Positions 46,563 to 60,700 are shown, numbered from the stretch's first letter. The stretch is DNA of 64,000 bases from Ustulina deusta (GCA_023159155.1 JAJNNX010000001.1:2542001-2606000), one strand, 5' to 3'. Notes: generated by a model from the sequence alone, not told the origin. Made by a program: numbers and translations.

Positions 46563-49518
46563 ATGGCTGATCCATCAACCCCTATTACAGCCCCTATCCC
46601 GGTTATACTTCCCAGGCCCCGTAAGGTAGAAAGTTTTGGCCAGGAGCAGTGGCAAACTCTGTTCGCACTTCTCGACGCCGTCACGCCCTCAATTGTCGTC
46701 GATTCCGAGGTTACGGATAGCAGACACCAACTGCGCATCACCGAAGCGCAGTGTCTAGAAGCCTACGAGCGCACTAAAAAGAATGTGAGGACTGCGCCCG
46801 ACTACGAGAAGTTCAAGGCGTATCTCCGCTCGCGGCCAGTAAATACACCTCAGTATATCGAATATGCCAAACGTTTTATTGGGCATCTTCCCAAATCCTC
46901 CCAGAGGGATCTAGGCCGTCTTCTGACACTTCTAAAGTAAGCATGGAAAGATTCAAACTGCCGTTGTTGCGGAGATATGCCTGCGAGCAATTCCTGACAT
47001 CTGTGGCGAAGCACTCAGTTCGGTAGCCTTCTGGCGACGGGCTACCGCCTACCTGTGAAAGAGCAGCCTCTTCACGTGCGAGTAGCCATTTTGCAGGCAT
47101 GGAATCGTTCGCGGATGCGTATATTTCCTCAGTTGACAAGCCCTTTTCTGGTAATGGGGAAGTTGACATTCACGGGGTCTGATCCTCTGTTCCGTGAACT
47201 CAATGATTATTCAGACTTTGCGAAAGACTACAAACCGGGACCTGCGTTCGACTACCAATTCATGCAATTCCCTGCCGGCGACGAACCGGCCATAATTGAT
47301 GTAGACGTCGTCGTCATCGGATCTGGGTGCGGTGGAGGTGTATGTGCTAAAGTCCTTGCCCAAGCTGGCCACGATGTTTTGGTGGTTGATAAGGGGTATT
47401 ACTTCCCCCCCTCTCAGCTTCCCATGAACACCGAGGCAGCGAACGAATTTCTGTTTGAGGGCAAAGCTCCCTTACAGACTGATGACCATTGCAGTAAGTG
47501 CTTTTCGGAGGCATTTATTCTTGGCGACTTAAGGAACATAAAAGTCGGGCTATAATAACGTCCCAGAAGCTTTCTACCTCCGAGACACGCACTGGTCATG
47601 CAGAGAACGGTGATACTGACTCTGAATTTTAAGTGAATATCGTCGCTGGTAGTAACTGGGGCGGGGGCGGAACTATCAATTGGAGTGTATCCCTTTTACC
47701 ACAGTTAGTCCCCTGGAGTCTTTTATTCCCCCTTTTGGCATGTCTCAGAGCCCTAAAATTGCCTTAGCGGGCATTTTCTGCTCCTGCTGCTCCTACATGT
47801 TCTCGAAACCCTGAGTAATTCTTACTATAAGTGGACATCATTGACTCCAGTGTTATAACAGAGGATACGTGCGACAGGAATGGGCAGATGCGGGACTGGA
47901 CTTCTTTACAACACAGGAGTTTCAACACTGTTTAGACCGCGTCTGTAGTGTCATGGGCGTAAGTGATGAGCATATTCGACATAACCACGGCGCCCAGGTT
48001 ATTCTGGAAGGAGCGCGTAAACTCGGGTGGCATGCAAAGGCTTGCCCGCAAAACACGAGTGGTGCAGAGCACTATTGCGGCAGATGTTATCACGGCTGCA
48101 GCACTGGCGAAAAACAGGGCCCGGCAGTATGTTGGCTCCCCGCTGCCTCGCGATCGGGCGCCCGTTTCATCGAAGGGATGGAAGTCTCCAGAGTTTTGTT
48201 TGATGAGAAGAGTAGCTCGAACAAGGCTGTTGGTATTGTGGGCAGATGGACATCAAGAGATAAAGATGGTGGGCTCCAGACGCCTGAATCCGAGAGGACA
48301 CAGCGGACTATCAAGGTCAAGGCGAAGAAGGTTATCGTCTCCTGCGGCACTTTGCAAAGCCCCTTATTATTGATGAGGAGCGGATTGAAGGTAAGGGAAT
48401 CCAGCTCATTTCGCTCAACGATCTAGCATGTCGTTAAGCTAACTCCCAATATGACTAGAACCACCAAATCGGCAAGAACCTCTACCTTCATCCTACTACT
48501 AGTGTCCGCGCAAGCTTCGACAAGGATATCAAGGGTTGGGAAGGTGGTATTATCACCTCGGTCTGCACAACGTTTGAAAATCTGGACGGCAAAGGGCACG
48601 GGGCCAAGATTGAGACCTGCGCCATGCTCGTAAGCCTCCCCTCAAAACCGTCCCTGCCGTGCATCCTTGTTTAAATGAAATTAACTACTCGCATAGCCTT
48701 ATGTTCTACTCTATAACCACCCTTATGAAAACGCTCTACAGTGGAAACTCGATGCGCTGCGCGCCCGCCAGATGAACAACTTCATCTCCATCGTGCGTGA
48801 TCGGGATACAGGACGCGTAGTGAGTACTTCGTGGAGCCATATTCTTTCTTTTCTGCCCCCTTCTAGAGTGCAAAGGCTCCTTTTCAGGCCAAATTCATGT
48901 CTTGGAAGCTTCCAACAGCTTGGAAAGCCTCCAGATCACGCTCGAAATGGCAATTACTGACCACGAGCGTTGTAGTACCCGGACCCAGGCGATGGAAGGC
49001 CGCGCGTCGCATACACGACATCGGCATTCGATCGAGGCAACTTGCTCACGGGCGCCGTCGCAATTGCAAAGCTGTGCTATATCCAAGGCGCAACGGAGAT
49101 CTGGACAGGCGTCCCGGGCATCCCATCATTCAAGCGCACAAAGCCCCTGTGCGCGGACGTTGATGCTGTCGCGGCCAGTCACGACGAGAAGAGAGAAGAA
49201 TTCGATCAGGGAATCAACGACCCCGACTTCTCGGCTTGGGTCAAGCTGATTGAGAAGACTGGGCTGAGCTCTCCCCTCGCTCAATTTGCGTGCGCGCATC
49301 AGATGGGCTCCTGTAAAATGAGCGCGAAGCCCCAAGATGGTGTCGTCGACTCGAAGGGGGAGGTGTATGGCACGCAGAACTTGTATGTGGCGGATGCAAG
49401 TGTCTTCCCTTCGGCGAGCGGTGTCAATCCCATGATCACCGTCATGGCGATTGCGGATTACATTTCTAGGGGCGTTTCGAAAGAGCTGAAGAGTAGCGGA
49501 TTGCGGGCTTCGTTGTAA
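46563..49518 (+). CDS. long-chain fatty alcohol oxidase (GMC family)
   Basis: Seven exons: 46563-46936, 47027-47493, 47634-47703, 47862-48390, 48459-48629, 48742-48819 and 48976-49518. All junctions are GT-AG with matching phases, giving 743 residues, the usual size. The N-terminal FAO region ([16 protein letters not shown]) precedes the FAD Rossmann motif [20 protein letters not shown] near 220-240. Then come [14 protein letters not shown] and [15 protein letters not shown], the cysteine-rich [25 protein letters not shown], and the GMC C-terminus [10 protein letters not shown] and [17 protein letters not shown]. It oxidises long-chain alcohols to aldehydes with O2, typically in peroxisomal or microsomal omega-oxidation and alkane use. 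A segment that relatives carry between exons 5 and 6 appears short here. There is no frameshift. Confidence 0.9.
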
Positions 49519-52500
49519 AAAGAGTGCCTACTAGGCGCAATGTTCAATTTAGCGACGAACTGTGTACAAGGTCGTTTGTTTCCTAGGGTTCGGCCACTCA
49601 AGTGTAATATACAACTAGATACCGTGATGGTAACACCATACGCCAGGGCTAGAGAGCAACGCTGATACACCCACCAGTTGTGGCCGATTCCGTTAAGTGT
49701 ATACAGTGGAATTACGGTAGTATTCTTTGTCGTGAAGAGCCGGGTCGGCCGAAAGAGCGTTGCACTGCCATCGTCAATGCCCACGGCTCCCGCCTCTTCC
49801 ACCTCTATGAAGAGAGCGACTATTCACTTACGGATTGCACGCTTTGAGTGACACATTCAGGGCTGGCACATGCCGGGATCCAATATACGGTAGCCGCCCT
49901 TAGGAATAAGCTGTTCATATTCGCGACCGCTAGGAAGTTCCAGAATTCCCTGCACAATATAGCCGCGCTGCTAGAAGCAGATCCGCATGAGTTTCTATGC
50001 GGGATCGTTCTCGTTGAGTCTGCTTGACGAAGAAGATTTTCCTTCCTATTATCTCATTAGAATAGGATCACAAGATGATGTTAGTAGAGCAGCATACCGC
50101 ATTTCATGAAAGTCATATCTAAATTTAGAATTTTGTACATAGTGATCTCTGCATTACGAAAAAAAAGGAAGCTAGTTTGTGCTTGGAATTCTGTACGCCT
50201 CTATAAGAGAGCTTAGCATGGAATGCATGCAATTCATGCGTCCGTTTGTGAACAGCGGGACATTTTGAGTCGCTCCTCTAGCTTACACCTGAAGTCCTTG
50301 GAAACGCTACATTTGGTGTTCGTTAAAGAGTGTTTGTACGTCTATCTATCCGAGACTATGTGGTTACTCTCAATTGAAAAATATTCATCCAAATAGTCGG
50401 GTCGCAATATTGATGTAGTAGCTGTGTTGCTTAGTAAACCAGGCAAGCCGCAAGTTTTTGACGGGGACGCCTGTTACCAGGTCGTGATATTTGGAATTGC
50501 TTCTGCGATAAACGGCTAGCATGGTATATGAGACGAACATATCACACGGTTTCTGAATCCCCGCCGTTGTCGAGAGAAGCAAAAGCGCGTGATCCGACAG
50601 TCACGCAGGCCACTTCTAGAGATAGGAAGCGGTCGCATTGAGAAACCCCCATGTCCCAGTAGCAGAGCCATCGGTTCGGAAATTTACCGCTTTGCAGATT
50701 ACCTCTAACGCGCTTCTTCACCGCCACGCCAACATAATAGGCAGTGCCGGCAAGGGCCTCCATATCAAATAATCAAGAAGACGCGATAGGAATATGGCCC
50801 TTTTTTTTTCGCGATTTACGGGGATAAACTTTATGCCCAAACACCCGGATTGGGCACAGCCGTGATCGAAGACTTCGGGCCTTGACTTCGGGCCTGGCGG
50901 TTCGGCTTGGGTTCTCCTAGTCCAACAAAACCCAATATGCTGCTCGGCGATGACGATCATGTGTCCCAAATATGCGGCCTTATTTCTCGAGGTGGCCTCA
51001 AATGACGTCTGCCCCAAGATGGCGCTGAGGCGAAAAAGGAGAAACGGGGTTTGTTGCCAAAGATCGAGGTGTGATTGACCGGTGTGATCGACGCAGGTGA
51101 GTCAGGATGAGTTGGCGTTTTCACAGTCAGTGGTCAATTCAGAACCGCAAAACTCGGCCACCGCCTGCAAAACGCTGTCAGAGGCGGAAAACTTGTTCTA
51201 TGTCCAATTGCTGGCTCTTGCGCTGGCGTTGCTCAACCCCTCGATAGCTAAAATTTGATGTCGAACAGATCGGTTGTTACCGATGAAGTCATCCGGTGAC
51301 CGTTGTGGAACATGGTAACGTGTCCTCGGGGTTTTCCTGTGGCTGATGCGGGCCGGGTGAGGTCGCAATTAGCTACCTAGGTCTCTAATACCTACCTGTA
51401 TGCATGCGGTGCGCTGGCATACAGTAGTGGCGCAGGTGGAGTGGGAGGCCGCTCACAAGCCACTTTTGACCCGCTCGCCTCGCCTCGCCCTGCCTTGCTG
51501 CCCCGCGATTTTGTCCCTGGTGTCTCAGCTCCCCAGGGGCCTGGAACTTGTGGTTAATCGATGTCTTGTTACAAAACACATTGTATAGATACTCAGAACC
51601 TACTAGGTGCCTAATGTTCCTCTGAGCTCTTTAGCGCATTCGATAGTAACTGCCGAGAAGATTATGCACCCAATAAAATCAACTGCATTGTAGAATCTGC
51701 ACCTCTTGAGCTATACTATTTTCGGAAGACCGGGGATAACGGTTTTATATGCGCTCCTCTGTTGGTAGCGGTGATGTCAAACCGATGTTGGTCCTTTTTT
51801 TATTACACGGGAAAAAAAGGAAAGAAAGAAAGAAAGGCATTGGTGCGCCAAGATAGCTCGCTAGGATATTAGTACAGCAGCAAGACGAGCATCTGTTGAC
51901 TCATACTAGGTATATTGTTTTGTCTATGTCACTGTCGTATACACAGGGCAGAAGTCTGGGCCCCGAAGCACTGACCTCGCTAGTACGATGTTTCGCTCGT
52001 AGTCGATTTTGCGACGCAGGGGTCTCTGGAACTGCCGAACTTTGCTTTGCGCCTCACTCAACAGCCATCATTGACTCATTTGCTTGCAGATGCACTACTG
52101 TATGGTCTTTTAGTTTTTGGGTCGGTGAACCTCTTCGTCCATCTATTCTCACCTAGGTAGATACTGGATCTCAAATATCACGGCAAGTTGATCTATCCGG
52201 GATGGTGGGAATAGTTTAGCATCTCACACTTGCAATTTCCCTAAAGAGGTTGGCACCATGCTGGCTTGTGGAAAAAGGCAACATTCGACAGCTCGACACC
52301 ACTTTCGTCGTGAACGCGCCTAATTTGTAATGTTCCGATGGAGCCTAGGTATGCATGACGAGGATATATGGTGCAGAGAGGCTATCCACCCGGGAAGTGG
52401 ACGAGAGTCGTGGTCAGGGTTCCTGCTGTTGTTGCTGGCTAGGATATCGTCAGCAGTCGGTATCAATACGGCCCGGATTAAGACCCTGCGTTTTCTTGAG

Positions 52501-55500
52501 AGCGGCTGCTCTTACAGCAACCTTACATGGCTCATTATGCAAAGCCGCTACCGCGCCTGTGATCTGTCTTCCTGTTGTAGGACTCGAGCGCCGTGGCGCC
52601 TAATGTCTGCGCTTCTGTTGGTCGTCAAGATCGGTGGCCTGCGGAGGCAGTTTGCATGTGACAGAGGTCGAGTGACGACCGTATCACGGGACCAAGGGGC
52701 CAACCAATGGGTCAACGTTCGGTCCGCAGAGAAGAATTCGAGAGTGAAGAAAATGGATTATGATGTCATGTCGTGCCATTCGCTCTGGGGAGCAACTCTG
52801 GGCAGGACTCCGGGCTTGAGGGAGTAACATGCGGTGAGAAGCGAGAAGACGCGGCAAGGAGCGGATGCGATGCTGGCCTCAGTGGAAATGCACAAGAACG
52901 GGGAGGCCGCTGCTAACCTACCGACAGCGTTACCAAGATGGGTTCCCGTCTGTGACCCACTTGTCGTTCCTGCTGGGGCTTCTTGCGCACAGACCAACTA
53001 CCGAGGAATGGCACCTGTCTCACACAACTGCGCTAAATCATGAACGTAGATACGGGGTAATTAGAGGGATTCAAATTTAGGCTCAATTCCGAGTCTCAAT
53101 ACTCTCTATCCACAATGCCAGAGAACCTTAACAGCTCAACTCTTGCCGAGATATCCTGTACTACCTATGCTTGTCTGAGCCTCCTTGAATGTGCCAGATT
53201 TCCGCGCCCATGTCCCTGTCCTTTTATCGGTGCTTCCACCCCCGTATTGATTGACGGAACGCGCTCTTCGTTCTGGCCAGATGACCGCGTTTTGTCAGCT
53301 CATCACTGGACCTCCACGTTTAGCTGCGGCGACGATCTACTGCTCTACACCTTCACTATGCGCGTGTGGCCTTAACCGGCAGTGTTTCTTCCTTATGCGT
53401 TTCAAATCGACAAGCGCCTAGTTGGTGGGAGGTCTTTGGCTTGTAGAAGACCGGCTTGCCGCCATCCCTCTTCATCTGCGCCTCTGCAGGACCGCAGCTA
53501 TACGCCCACGCATATTTCCCGCCCGGCTTCCTCGACGCTCACTAACCTATCGCCCACACGGCTCGCTATATTATCAGACCATTGAACGGGAAGTACACTG
53601 GTTGATCCTTCCTGATAGGAAAGCATGTACAAGATGTAGTGACACTGCTTGTATCCTTATTCTCGAGGGTCTTCATCTCTCAGGCGCCCCTGACCCTGTT
53701 TTCGAGGGCTTTGGATGGTCTTTTATGAAGTTGAGTGCTCTTTATGTATTCGTCTCTTTCTAGGTGCTGAAGCCTAGACCACAGAAAGTATCATTCATTT
53801 TGGAGCTTTCCTAGCCCTTCTGAATTTAGAGCCAATCAACATTCGGATTTTTTTGACGTCCCACTTCGAGCCACCCTCCTGCTCAACACTAAGTAGCCAA
53901 TAGAAATACAGAAGTGCCATATCTCGTCGACACACCTCACTTCATCATCTGCCACTAGCTGGGGTCTCAACCTGGAAACATACTGTCTACAGGCTGTCAT
54001 TGCATCTTGATGTTTCTCGGTCTCTTTTAGACAGAGTCACCTTGTTTCCCCTGTTCCCAATTTCGGTAGCATTTTGGGTCTATTCATCCGTTTAGAGCCT
54101 CCTCCGTCTGATCCATCGTCCCTGAGCTCGACTGGGTAGTTTCTCCTTGATGTTAGAAGCGCCTCTAATAATTATAACGCGGTGCTAAACCCAAGAACTG
54201 CAATATATTAATGAGCTGATGGCCAGGGACTACGGAGCGAAGACCAATCCTCATCAACCCTTTGGGTCAACTGCATTGCGCTTAGGGAAACCCCAATAAC
54301 CGTGTCCATTGACGCTTCGAGGACAAGCATGTAGTGTACCATTCTTGCGATCCTGCATCATGCAGGATAGAAACAACAAGGATGAACTAACTCTACACTA
54401 GGGAAATATTGGAGACGCCCTGGAGGTAACAGTACTCCTTGATATCCTTTCCTGTCCTGAACTTTTGGGGTCAGCCCCAAGAATTCGATGCCAGGAGATC
54501 GTTATTTCTCCGATAACCGTACCTCATAGATGCCATCCATGCGCCTAGAATGCTGCTAACTATTATAATTTCACGATAGGACGAAGAAGTTAACATGCCA
54601 CTGTTGAGATAGGCATCTTCTATGTGCAAAACTCCAACAGTCGGCGCTAGTGACCACAGAACACGTGGAATTTTAGTAATAAAAGGGGAAATATCTCTGC
54701 TTCGCCTTTCTGTAGAGATCTATAATACAAAGTTTTAACGATTTTAAACAACATGGTAACACAATCGCTCTGAAACAACATGCCATTGACTACCTAATAC
54801 CAACCACGCATCATATATGTAGGCGCAAGATGGTCTGCATGATAAGTATGACCATCTAAGTCTAGATCGTATGCAGCTATTGTGGACCGTGTGATTGCTC
54901 TACAGTAGAGCAAGGTCGCCGGTTAAGCAACAAGACTATTGGCAGTAATCCAATTGTTCAGTAGTACCGTCTCTCCCCGACTGACCCGTAATGTGATAAT
55001 CCGTGCATATCCGCACCACTGGCACTTTTCCGATGTGGTTTGGCAACAACTGCTCGAGTCTTTGCTCTATGTTACGTACGATGATATCTCAGGAAGGATT
55101 ACCAGCAGAAGGTATGGGTTGTCCTAGAATACAAGCAGATAAACATGTGTGGTTTCGGGCAATATCGGCATTACTATTTCTGTGGTAGTCGACTGAGACG
55201 CTCAGCAGCATCACATTATCCAGGGATAACAGATGGTTCCATGTATAACCGAGTGGCATGACCGGCCATGGAGAAGATCTCCCTTGCGCAATAAAACACG
55301 GCGGCCGTGGCGCACTCCTCCGTGGGCAGTCAGAAGTCAATTGATCACGGCGCGTTGCGATACGACGGCCTGCGATGGTACAGTTGTCTTAACGTCCCGC
55401 GGGACAAAGTGTTCGGGTGCAGTTGGCGTTCTCCACATGCAAATCTGGAGATACAGAGGGCTTGTAACAGTACTTGGAGACGTATACTAGCATCAGTACA

Positions 55501-56697
55501 CTACCGCCGTACGAGGCGAAAGTGGCGCTGTGCCGTGCAGTGATGCACTGGCCACGCATGCAGCTTTCAGCTTGGGTTGTCAGCATGCAGGACTTCTATT
55601 TGCTGAGGTTAGGTCAACATCTGCAAGGCGATACACAGCCTACTGTGCCGCGCATGACCCAAGAGTGCAACTAGTGCAGGTGTAGTGTACCGGCGCTGTC
55701 GGGGGCATTTCCTGATTCTACTTAGTTGAGTGTTAGGTAGTATGCTGTATTCCAGTCTCGCCCGGCACCTACGGCAGGGCAGATCCAGCAGTAACACTCT
55801 ACCTAGATTCACCCTACCTGGCTGCCCTATCCTGGCCCAACCCAACGGCCCACGGCCCAAAGCGCTCTGCGCATCAGGTGCCTACCTACCTAACTTAAAC
55901 ATAACCTACCCTGCCTACCTAGATACATACTTACACAACTGCTCTGTACGTACCTAAGGTGGGAAGTAGTACAGTACCTGGGTCGCAGCCCAGCGTAGTG
56001 CAATGTGCATCGTGCAGTAGTATAGTAGGCAGCGGAAGTACTTCGCCATTCGTAGACTCCGGCGCTGCTGATTGATGCGATGCAACATGCCAACTTTTCG
56101 GCGGTCTCATGCACGAGAGCGGGCCACAACTTTGTAATCCTCGCTCTCCCAGCCAAGAGATGATCTAATCGAGAAAAAATCAATGAGTCGATGCGAGATA
56201 TTAAAAAGGCGAGCCGGCCGATGGCAGCTGCACTAGGAAGGCTAAGAACACTAGGAACACTAACAGCCCGCTGACCCAGACTACCACTTACACTACCTGC
56301 TTCCATGTCCGCATAGGCAGCTCCTATATCGACGTGCAGATATACTTGGTACCTACCTACCGAGGTAGTATACGGGTTGCAACGCCGTCTAGGACTTCTC
56401 TATATCTCAACCCCACCTCCCACACACCATCGCGGCTTGTCTTACCCTCCTCTTTCTTCTTCACGAAACCCTCGTCCACGTTCTCTTCTTTCTCGTCGCG
56501 GCTGTAGGCGTCTTAGCTAATAACCCTGTCTGGGGAAGCGCCTCAATCCCTTGCCGCCCTTTTCTATTTTATTCATATTACTTTGACGCTCTCCCGCTCG
56601 TTTTCTTCCTCCTCCCCACTGCCCCTAGATATTAGTCCTCACGGCCACCTCCCTCCGTGCCTCATCTGTCTTTGCTTTTCGAGACAGTCTACACATC
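49519..56697. other. 7.2-kb gene-free interval
   Basis: The longest interval without a supported gene outside the retroelement. Composition is ordinary rather than RIP-like. Frames of 60-165 codons occur but overlap on both strands, have no domains and show no exon continuity. TACCT/AGGTA motifs are dense near 55.88-56.36 kb. The last 300 bp are TC-rich and are probably the leader and promoter of the next gene. Confidence 0.55.
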
Positions 56698-57735
56698 ATG
56701 CCTCCACAATTGTTGCCCGCCTCCGCTGCCGCCTTTGCGCCTCGGGCGTCGTCCGTCAATGTCGTTCTCGGCTCCAAGGTTGAACCGTGGTTGACTCAGA
56801 CCCTCAAGCGCATCAACCGAGTTAAGCGCCCACTCAATAGTGTACCTCAACACCAGAGATGTCTCACGGAAACACTGTCTTCTCCAAACGCTATATGGAC
56901 ACTGGCTTCCTTAATGCTCCCCAAGCACCCAGATACCGATTTTCACAACGAGTCGAATATTGCCGTCCAAGTTATTCGTCACTATGAGTTCATCTTTCTC
57001 GAAGCATATATTGTTCATGTCGACATGGTCTTGCGAAACGAGGTTGCGTTCAAGTTAACTCCCGACACGATAGAGGCTCTCATCGAACATCATAAGGATG
57101 TCTGTTGTATAGAAGCCAAGGCCGCCTCGTATGATTGGCCCGAGAAGGAGCAGCACGCCAGGAAACTCCACGATGAATTTATTCAGGCAATTAATAAGTA
57201 CGTCTTCAGGACACATGTTTCCGCCTTGGAAGGCTTAGAAGAGGAGGGTGTCGGGGAGTTGCTTTGTGGGAAGAGCGAAGAAGTCAAGAACGGTATCATG
57301 GCGTTATTGAACAAGCCCCTGCTTCCGCCGCCACCAAAGATCGTCGATGTGATCCGCCAGCCGCCGCTATTACCTAGCTCACCCGTTGGTACCGCCATCT
57401 GGTCTCAAACGACGACTCACTCAGTACCAGCCCCAGTCGACTCGTGGCGAGTTCTTCCCTCAAGCCCGGCCGTCACTTCAACCTCAGCGGACTCAAATAC
57501 GCCGATCTGGTCAAGCATGGCTCTGCACGAGATGGATCTGCCATCTCCCGCTACGTCCTTTAGTCAGCCGTTCTCTTCTGCGGGGCTGTACTACAGCTCG
57601 CCGATGGTTACTTCTCCAATTCCAGCACTGCCACTTCCCAGCATGTTAGCCGCTCATTGCGGTGTAAACACAGGCTACAGTGGTTGCAGTGGTTTCGGTT
57701 GGGATCGGTATCAAGAGTATGCTACGATCATGTGA
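56698..57735 (+). CDS. hypothetical protein, single exon
   Basis: A 345-residue open frame starting MPPQLLPASAAAFAPRASS. Residues about 25-215 look helical and globular: WLTQTLKRINRVKRPLN, HYEFIFLEAYIVHVDMVL, DTIEALIEHHKDVC and EFIQAINKYVFRTHVSALEG. The remainder (215-345) is Pro/Ser/Thr-rich and probably disordered. No family, signal peptide or membrane segment is recognised. In its favour are length, codon usage like its neighbours, the amphipathic pattern, a TC-rich leader (about 56400-56697) and no competing frame. It may be a lineage-specific ascomycete gene. Confidence 0.72.
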   Translation: MPPQLLPASAAAFAPRASSVNVVLGSKVEPWLTQTLKRINRVKRPLNSVPQHQRCLTETLSSPNAIWTLASLMLPKHPDTDFHNESNIAVQVIRHYEFIFLEAYIVHVDMVLRNEVAFKLTPDTIEALIEHHKDVCCIEAKAASYDWPEKEQHARKLHDEFIQAINKYVFRTHVSALEGLEEEGVGELLCGKSEEVKNGIMALLNKPLLPPPPKIVDVIRQPPLLPSSPVGTAIWSQTTTHSVPAPVDSWRVLPSSPAVTSTSADSNTPIWSSMALHEMDLPSPATSFSQPFSSAGLYYSSPMVTSPIPALPLPSMLAAHCGVNTGYSGCSGFGWDRYQEYATIM

Positions 57736-60700
57736 CAATCACCGCCCAAGCCGAGGGATCGCTACCCCGTAGTGACAACCTCATAAGCGTCAACCCTCCA
57801 TCATATTAGCGATCTAGGAGCTTTATTCCTCGACTCGGACAGAACACACGCGGCGTATATCCCATCGCATTTCGGCGTTGTGCATCGAGCAGGGGCGACC
57901 TTGCGACCAATCTACCAAGCAGCATTAATTTCGGGTTTTCTTTAACTGTCGATATTTTCAGCGGCTGAGCGTCTGACTTTTATTAACAAGAGTCCTCACA
58001 CCAGCACGCCACAAGCTCAGTCACAGCGATTCTCTTTTTTTTTCTTTTTTTTCTGTCAATCTCGTCATGGCAGGAACCGGGTGGGTTTACTATATTGATT
58101 GCATTTACACTCAGGGCGGGCCTCAACAGCATATAGCGGGGCCAGGTTTCTAACGTTCAAAGAAAGACATACACGCAGCGATGCACCATATATCTCCCGG
58201 TATAACCCGGGACAGGCTATTTTGGATTTTAGGCTTTCCCCTCAAAATTTTTCTTCACCTCACGGCATAGAGTGGCTTTCATATACAAGGTCCCCGACAA
58301 ACGGCGACAGGACACAACCAATATCCCGGATGTCCTGAACCAATCAGCGCACTCGCTTCAAGCATTGTCTATTTTCATCAACCCAAATCTTGGTTTAATA
58401 ATTAACGAATGATTGAACGGCCTAATGACGAATATCCGCACATGCTTTATGAAGATTTTGCGCCACGAAAGAATAATACTCAACTTGAAGTTGAACTTTT
58501 CATTCGAACGATCAAAGTCAAATAAATGACAACGGACAATTCAATGGATAATGCATGGGCTGGACCCGAATGGCATGCATTTCCAAGGTCGATTCTCGGC
58601 ATCATTTTGGAGCAACGGCAGATAAATTACGGTATCTGTGATACTACTGTCAAAGGTTGGCACCGGTTGTCTACCTTCTCACCAAGATTGATTCGCCAAG
58701 TTCGCCATGCAAGCCGTGGCAAGATCGGCAAGCAGGCTGTTCTGGGCGTAATCGCGGGGCTTGAAAGCGAGCGGGGATAGATCTCACGATCAATAACAAG
58801 AAAAAAAAAAAGAAAGAAAAAAACAGAAGCCGGGCATCAACAATGACGATCTCTGCTGGATAGAGACGTGTGGCCCTTTACTCGCCGTTAATGTCACCGT
58901 CATCCTGGCCCGATAACCCCTCTACTGCCATGGTTCTGGGGTTCCAATGAAGCGCCGCGTCGAGTTCGATTACAACAATCCTCACCTTATTGATTCCCGG
59001 GTCCCCTGTCACATCATTGTGACGGAGTATAAGGAGGGGATGTTGTAGGCTGTATGCATGCATTCATGCATCATCGCGCGGTGCTGGGCCAGGAATGATG
59101 GATGACAAACAGTAGCATCATCTCACTGCACTCGGATCTCTCTCATCCCATAAAGGTGCGAACGAAACAGTTGGCGGCCAGGGATAAGGAGTAGTGAAGA
59201 AAAGTCGCATCCGGGCAAGGAACCTGGACGGTCTGCTGCGCAAATCTTGTCCATTTTTTTTGTGCCGGGGATACATCATCGTACGATGTTCTGTTGACAT
59301 GAGATGCTGGTCTTCAGTAGCGTTAGCCCCCGAAGTCGGGATACGCCCTGGGGGCGCCGACGAGAGGGTTCCCTGTTGCTAATCCCCCCATACTCAGCAA
59401 CCCCTGCTTCGTTCTGTTTCCTCGTTACGTAGTAGTAGTTAATAGGAAGAGAAATAAAAACCACTTTGCAAAATCTTGATCACCCTTGGTGGAGATTTGT
59501 GGAACAATCTTCCCTTTGGGCATAGTAATCATCTACTTTCTTTCGAATAGGTTTCGGGGGGGTATACATTTGTATTCTACTTTTTGCACAGTTTGGCGTT
59601 GTTCTATGAGTTTTCGTAAGTTTGGTGAGATAAGATAGCATTGGTAAGTGACAGGGAATGCAGGAAAATCGAGGATGGGACATTGATAAGCCGCTTGCCC
59701 ACGAGCGTGGTCAGCTTACTGCGGCAATTTGCTGTTGAGCTGGAATGTTGATATATGCAGTAGATGGGATGGATGGGATGTATAGCCGCGCGGCCGCATC
59801 AGCAAGGAAGAGGCAAAAAAATATCATGCCAGGCTGGCTCGTTGTCGACTTCTCTATGATAGTGTCTGTTGAAGAAAAATAAATAAAATAAAATAAAAAG
59901 AAAGGCAAGGAAAGTGAGGGTGCATTATGCAATCAGCCATGGTACACCAACTGAAACCTTGGGAATGTGACATGCTTATTCTGGCTGGTTGTTACCTTAT
60001 GCGATCTGTGTCGGCTTGCTGCAGTATATTCTGTAGGGATTACAAGGCTTTTTTTTTTTCTGGGTTTGGTTTTTTTTTTCCTATACTTTTTTTTCTGCAC
60101 CTTTTCCCACACTAGGTTGAAATGGAAAAAAAAAAAAAAGATCGCCGAAGCGGCGAATGCCGCGCACCCATATACACGTGTACGGTGTTCTGATATTCAT
60201 GCAGGTGAGAAAATTGAAGAGGGCTCAGTATGATTTATTCCCTAGCTGTTACAGCCCTACGGCTGGCGATTTCGGCGAGGGCGTGCCGCACTTGATCTAA
60301 TCTTGGGCTTGGGAGGGGATCAAAAGTGGGAAGGATAGCTAACCAGAGGCAGATTTATGTACTTAGTGTACTATCTAACTAACTAGTTCCAGGAGGTAGG
60401 AGGTACGTGTAAGTGGCAATAGTCTATTATCTTCGTCTAGTTGAGGTTAGAAAGCCGTTGGCGTTGCGAACGGAGGGACAGACAGATAGATGTGTAACTA
60501 CGTTCCTTCTTATTAGTCGCATTCTCATGCACTCCTAACCTCTGATTTCTACAGAAAATAACCCTTTTTTTGTTTCCTTTTTTGCGGAAAAAAAACTTTC
60601 TTTATTGTGTATATCTGAATAGATAGCGTATGGTGTTTGCATAGCCTGGATTCATAGATAAAAGGAGATACAGGAGGCAAAAGATGAAAGAAAGGGAGGG

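Noticed and set aside
52330..52827. 165-codon plus frame
   Set aside because: Trp/Arg/Ser-rich text without a domain, overlapped by other frames, and no exon continuity.
55890..56306. 138-codon minus frame
   Set aside because: Covers TACCT-motif-rich DNA, has no domain, and contains repeated low-complexity residues.
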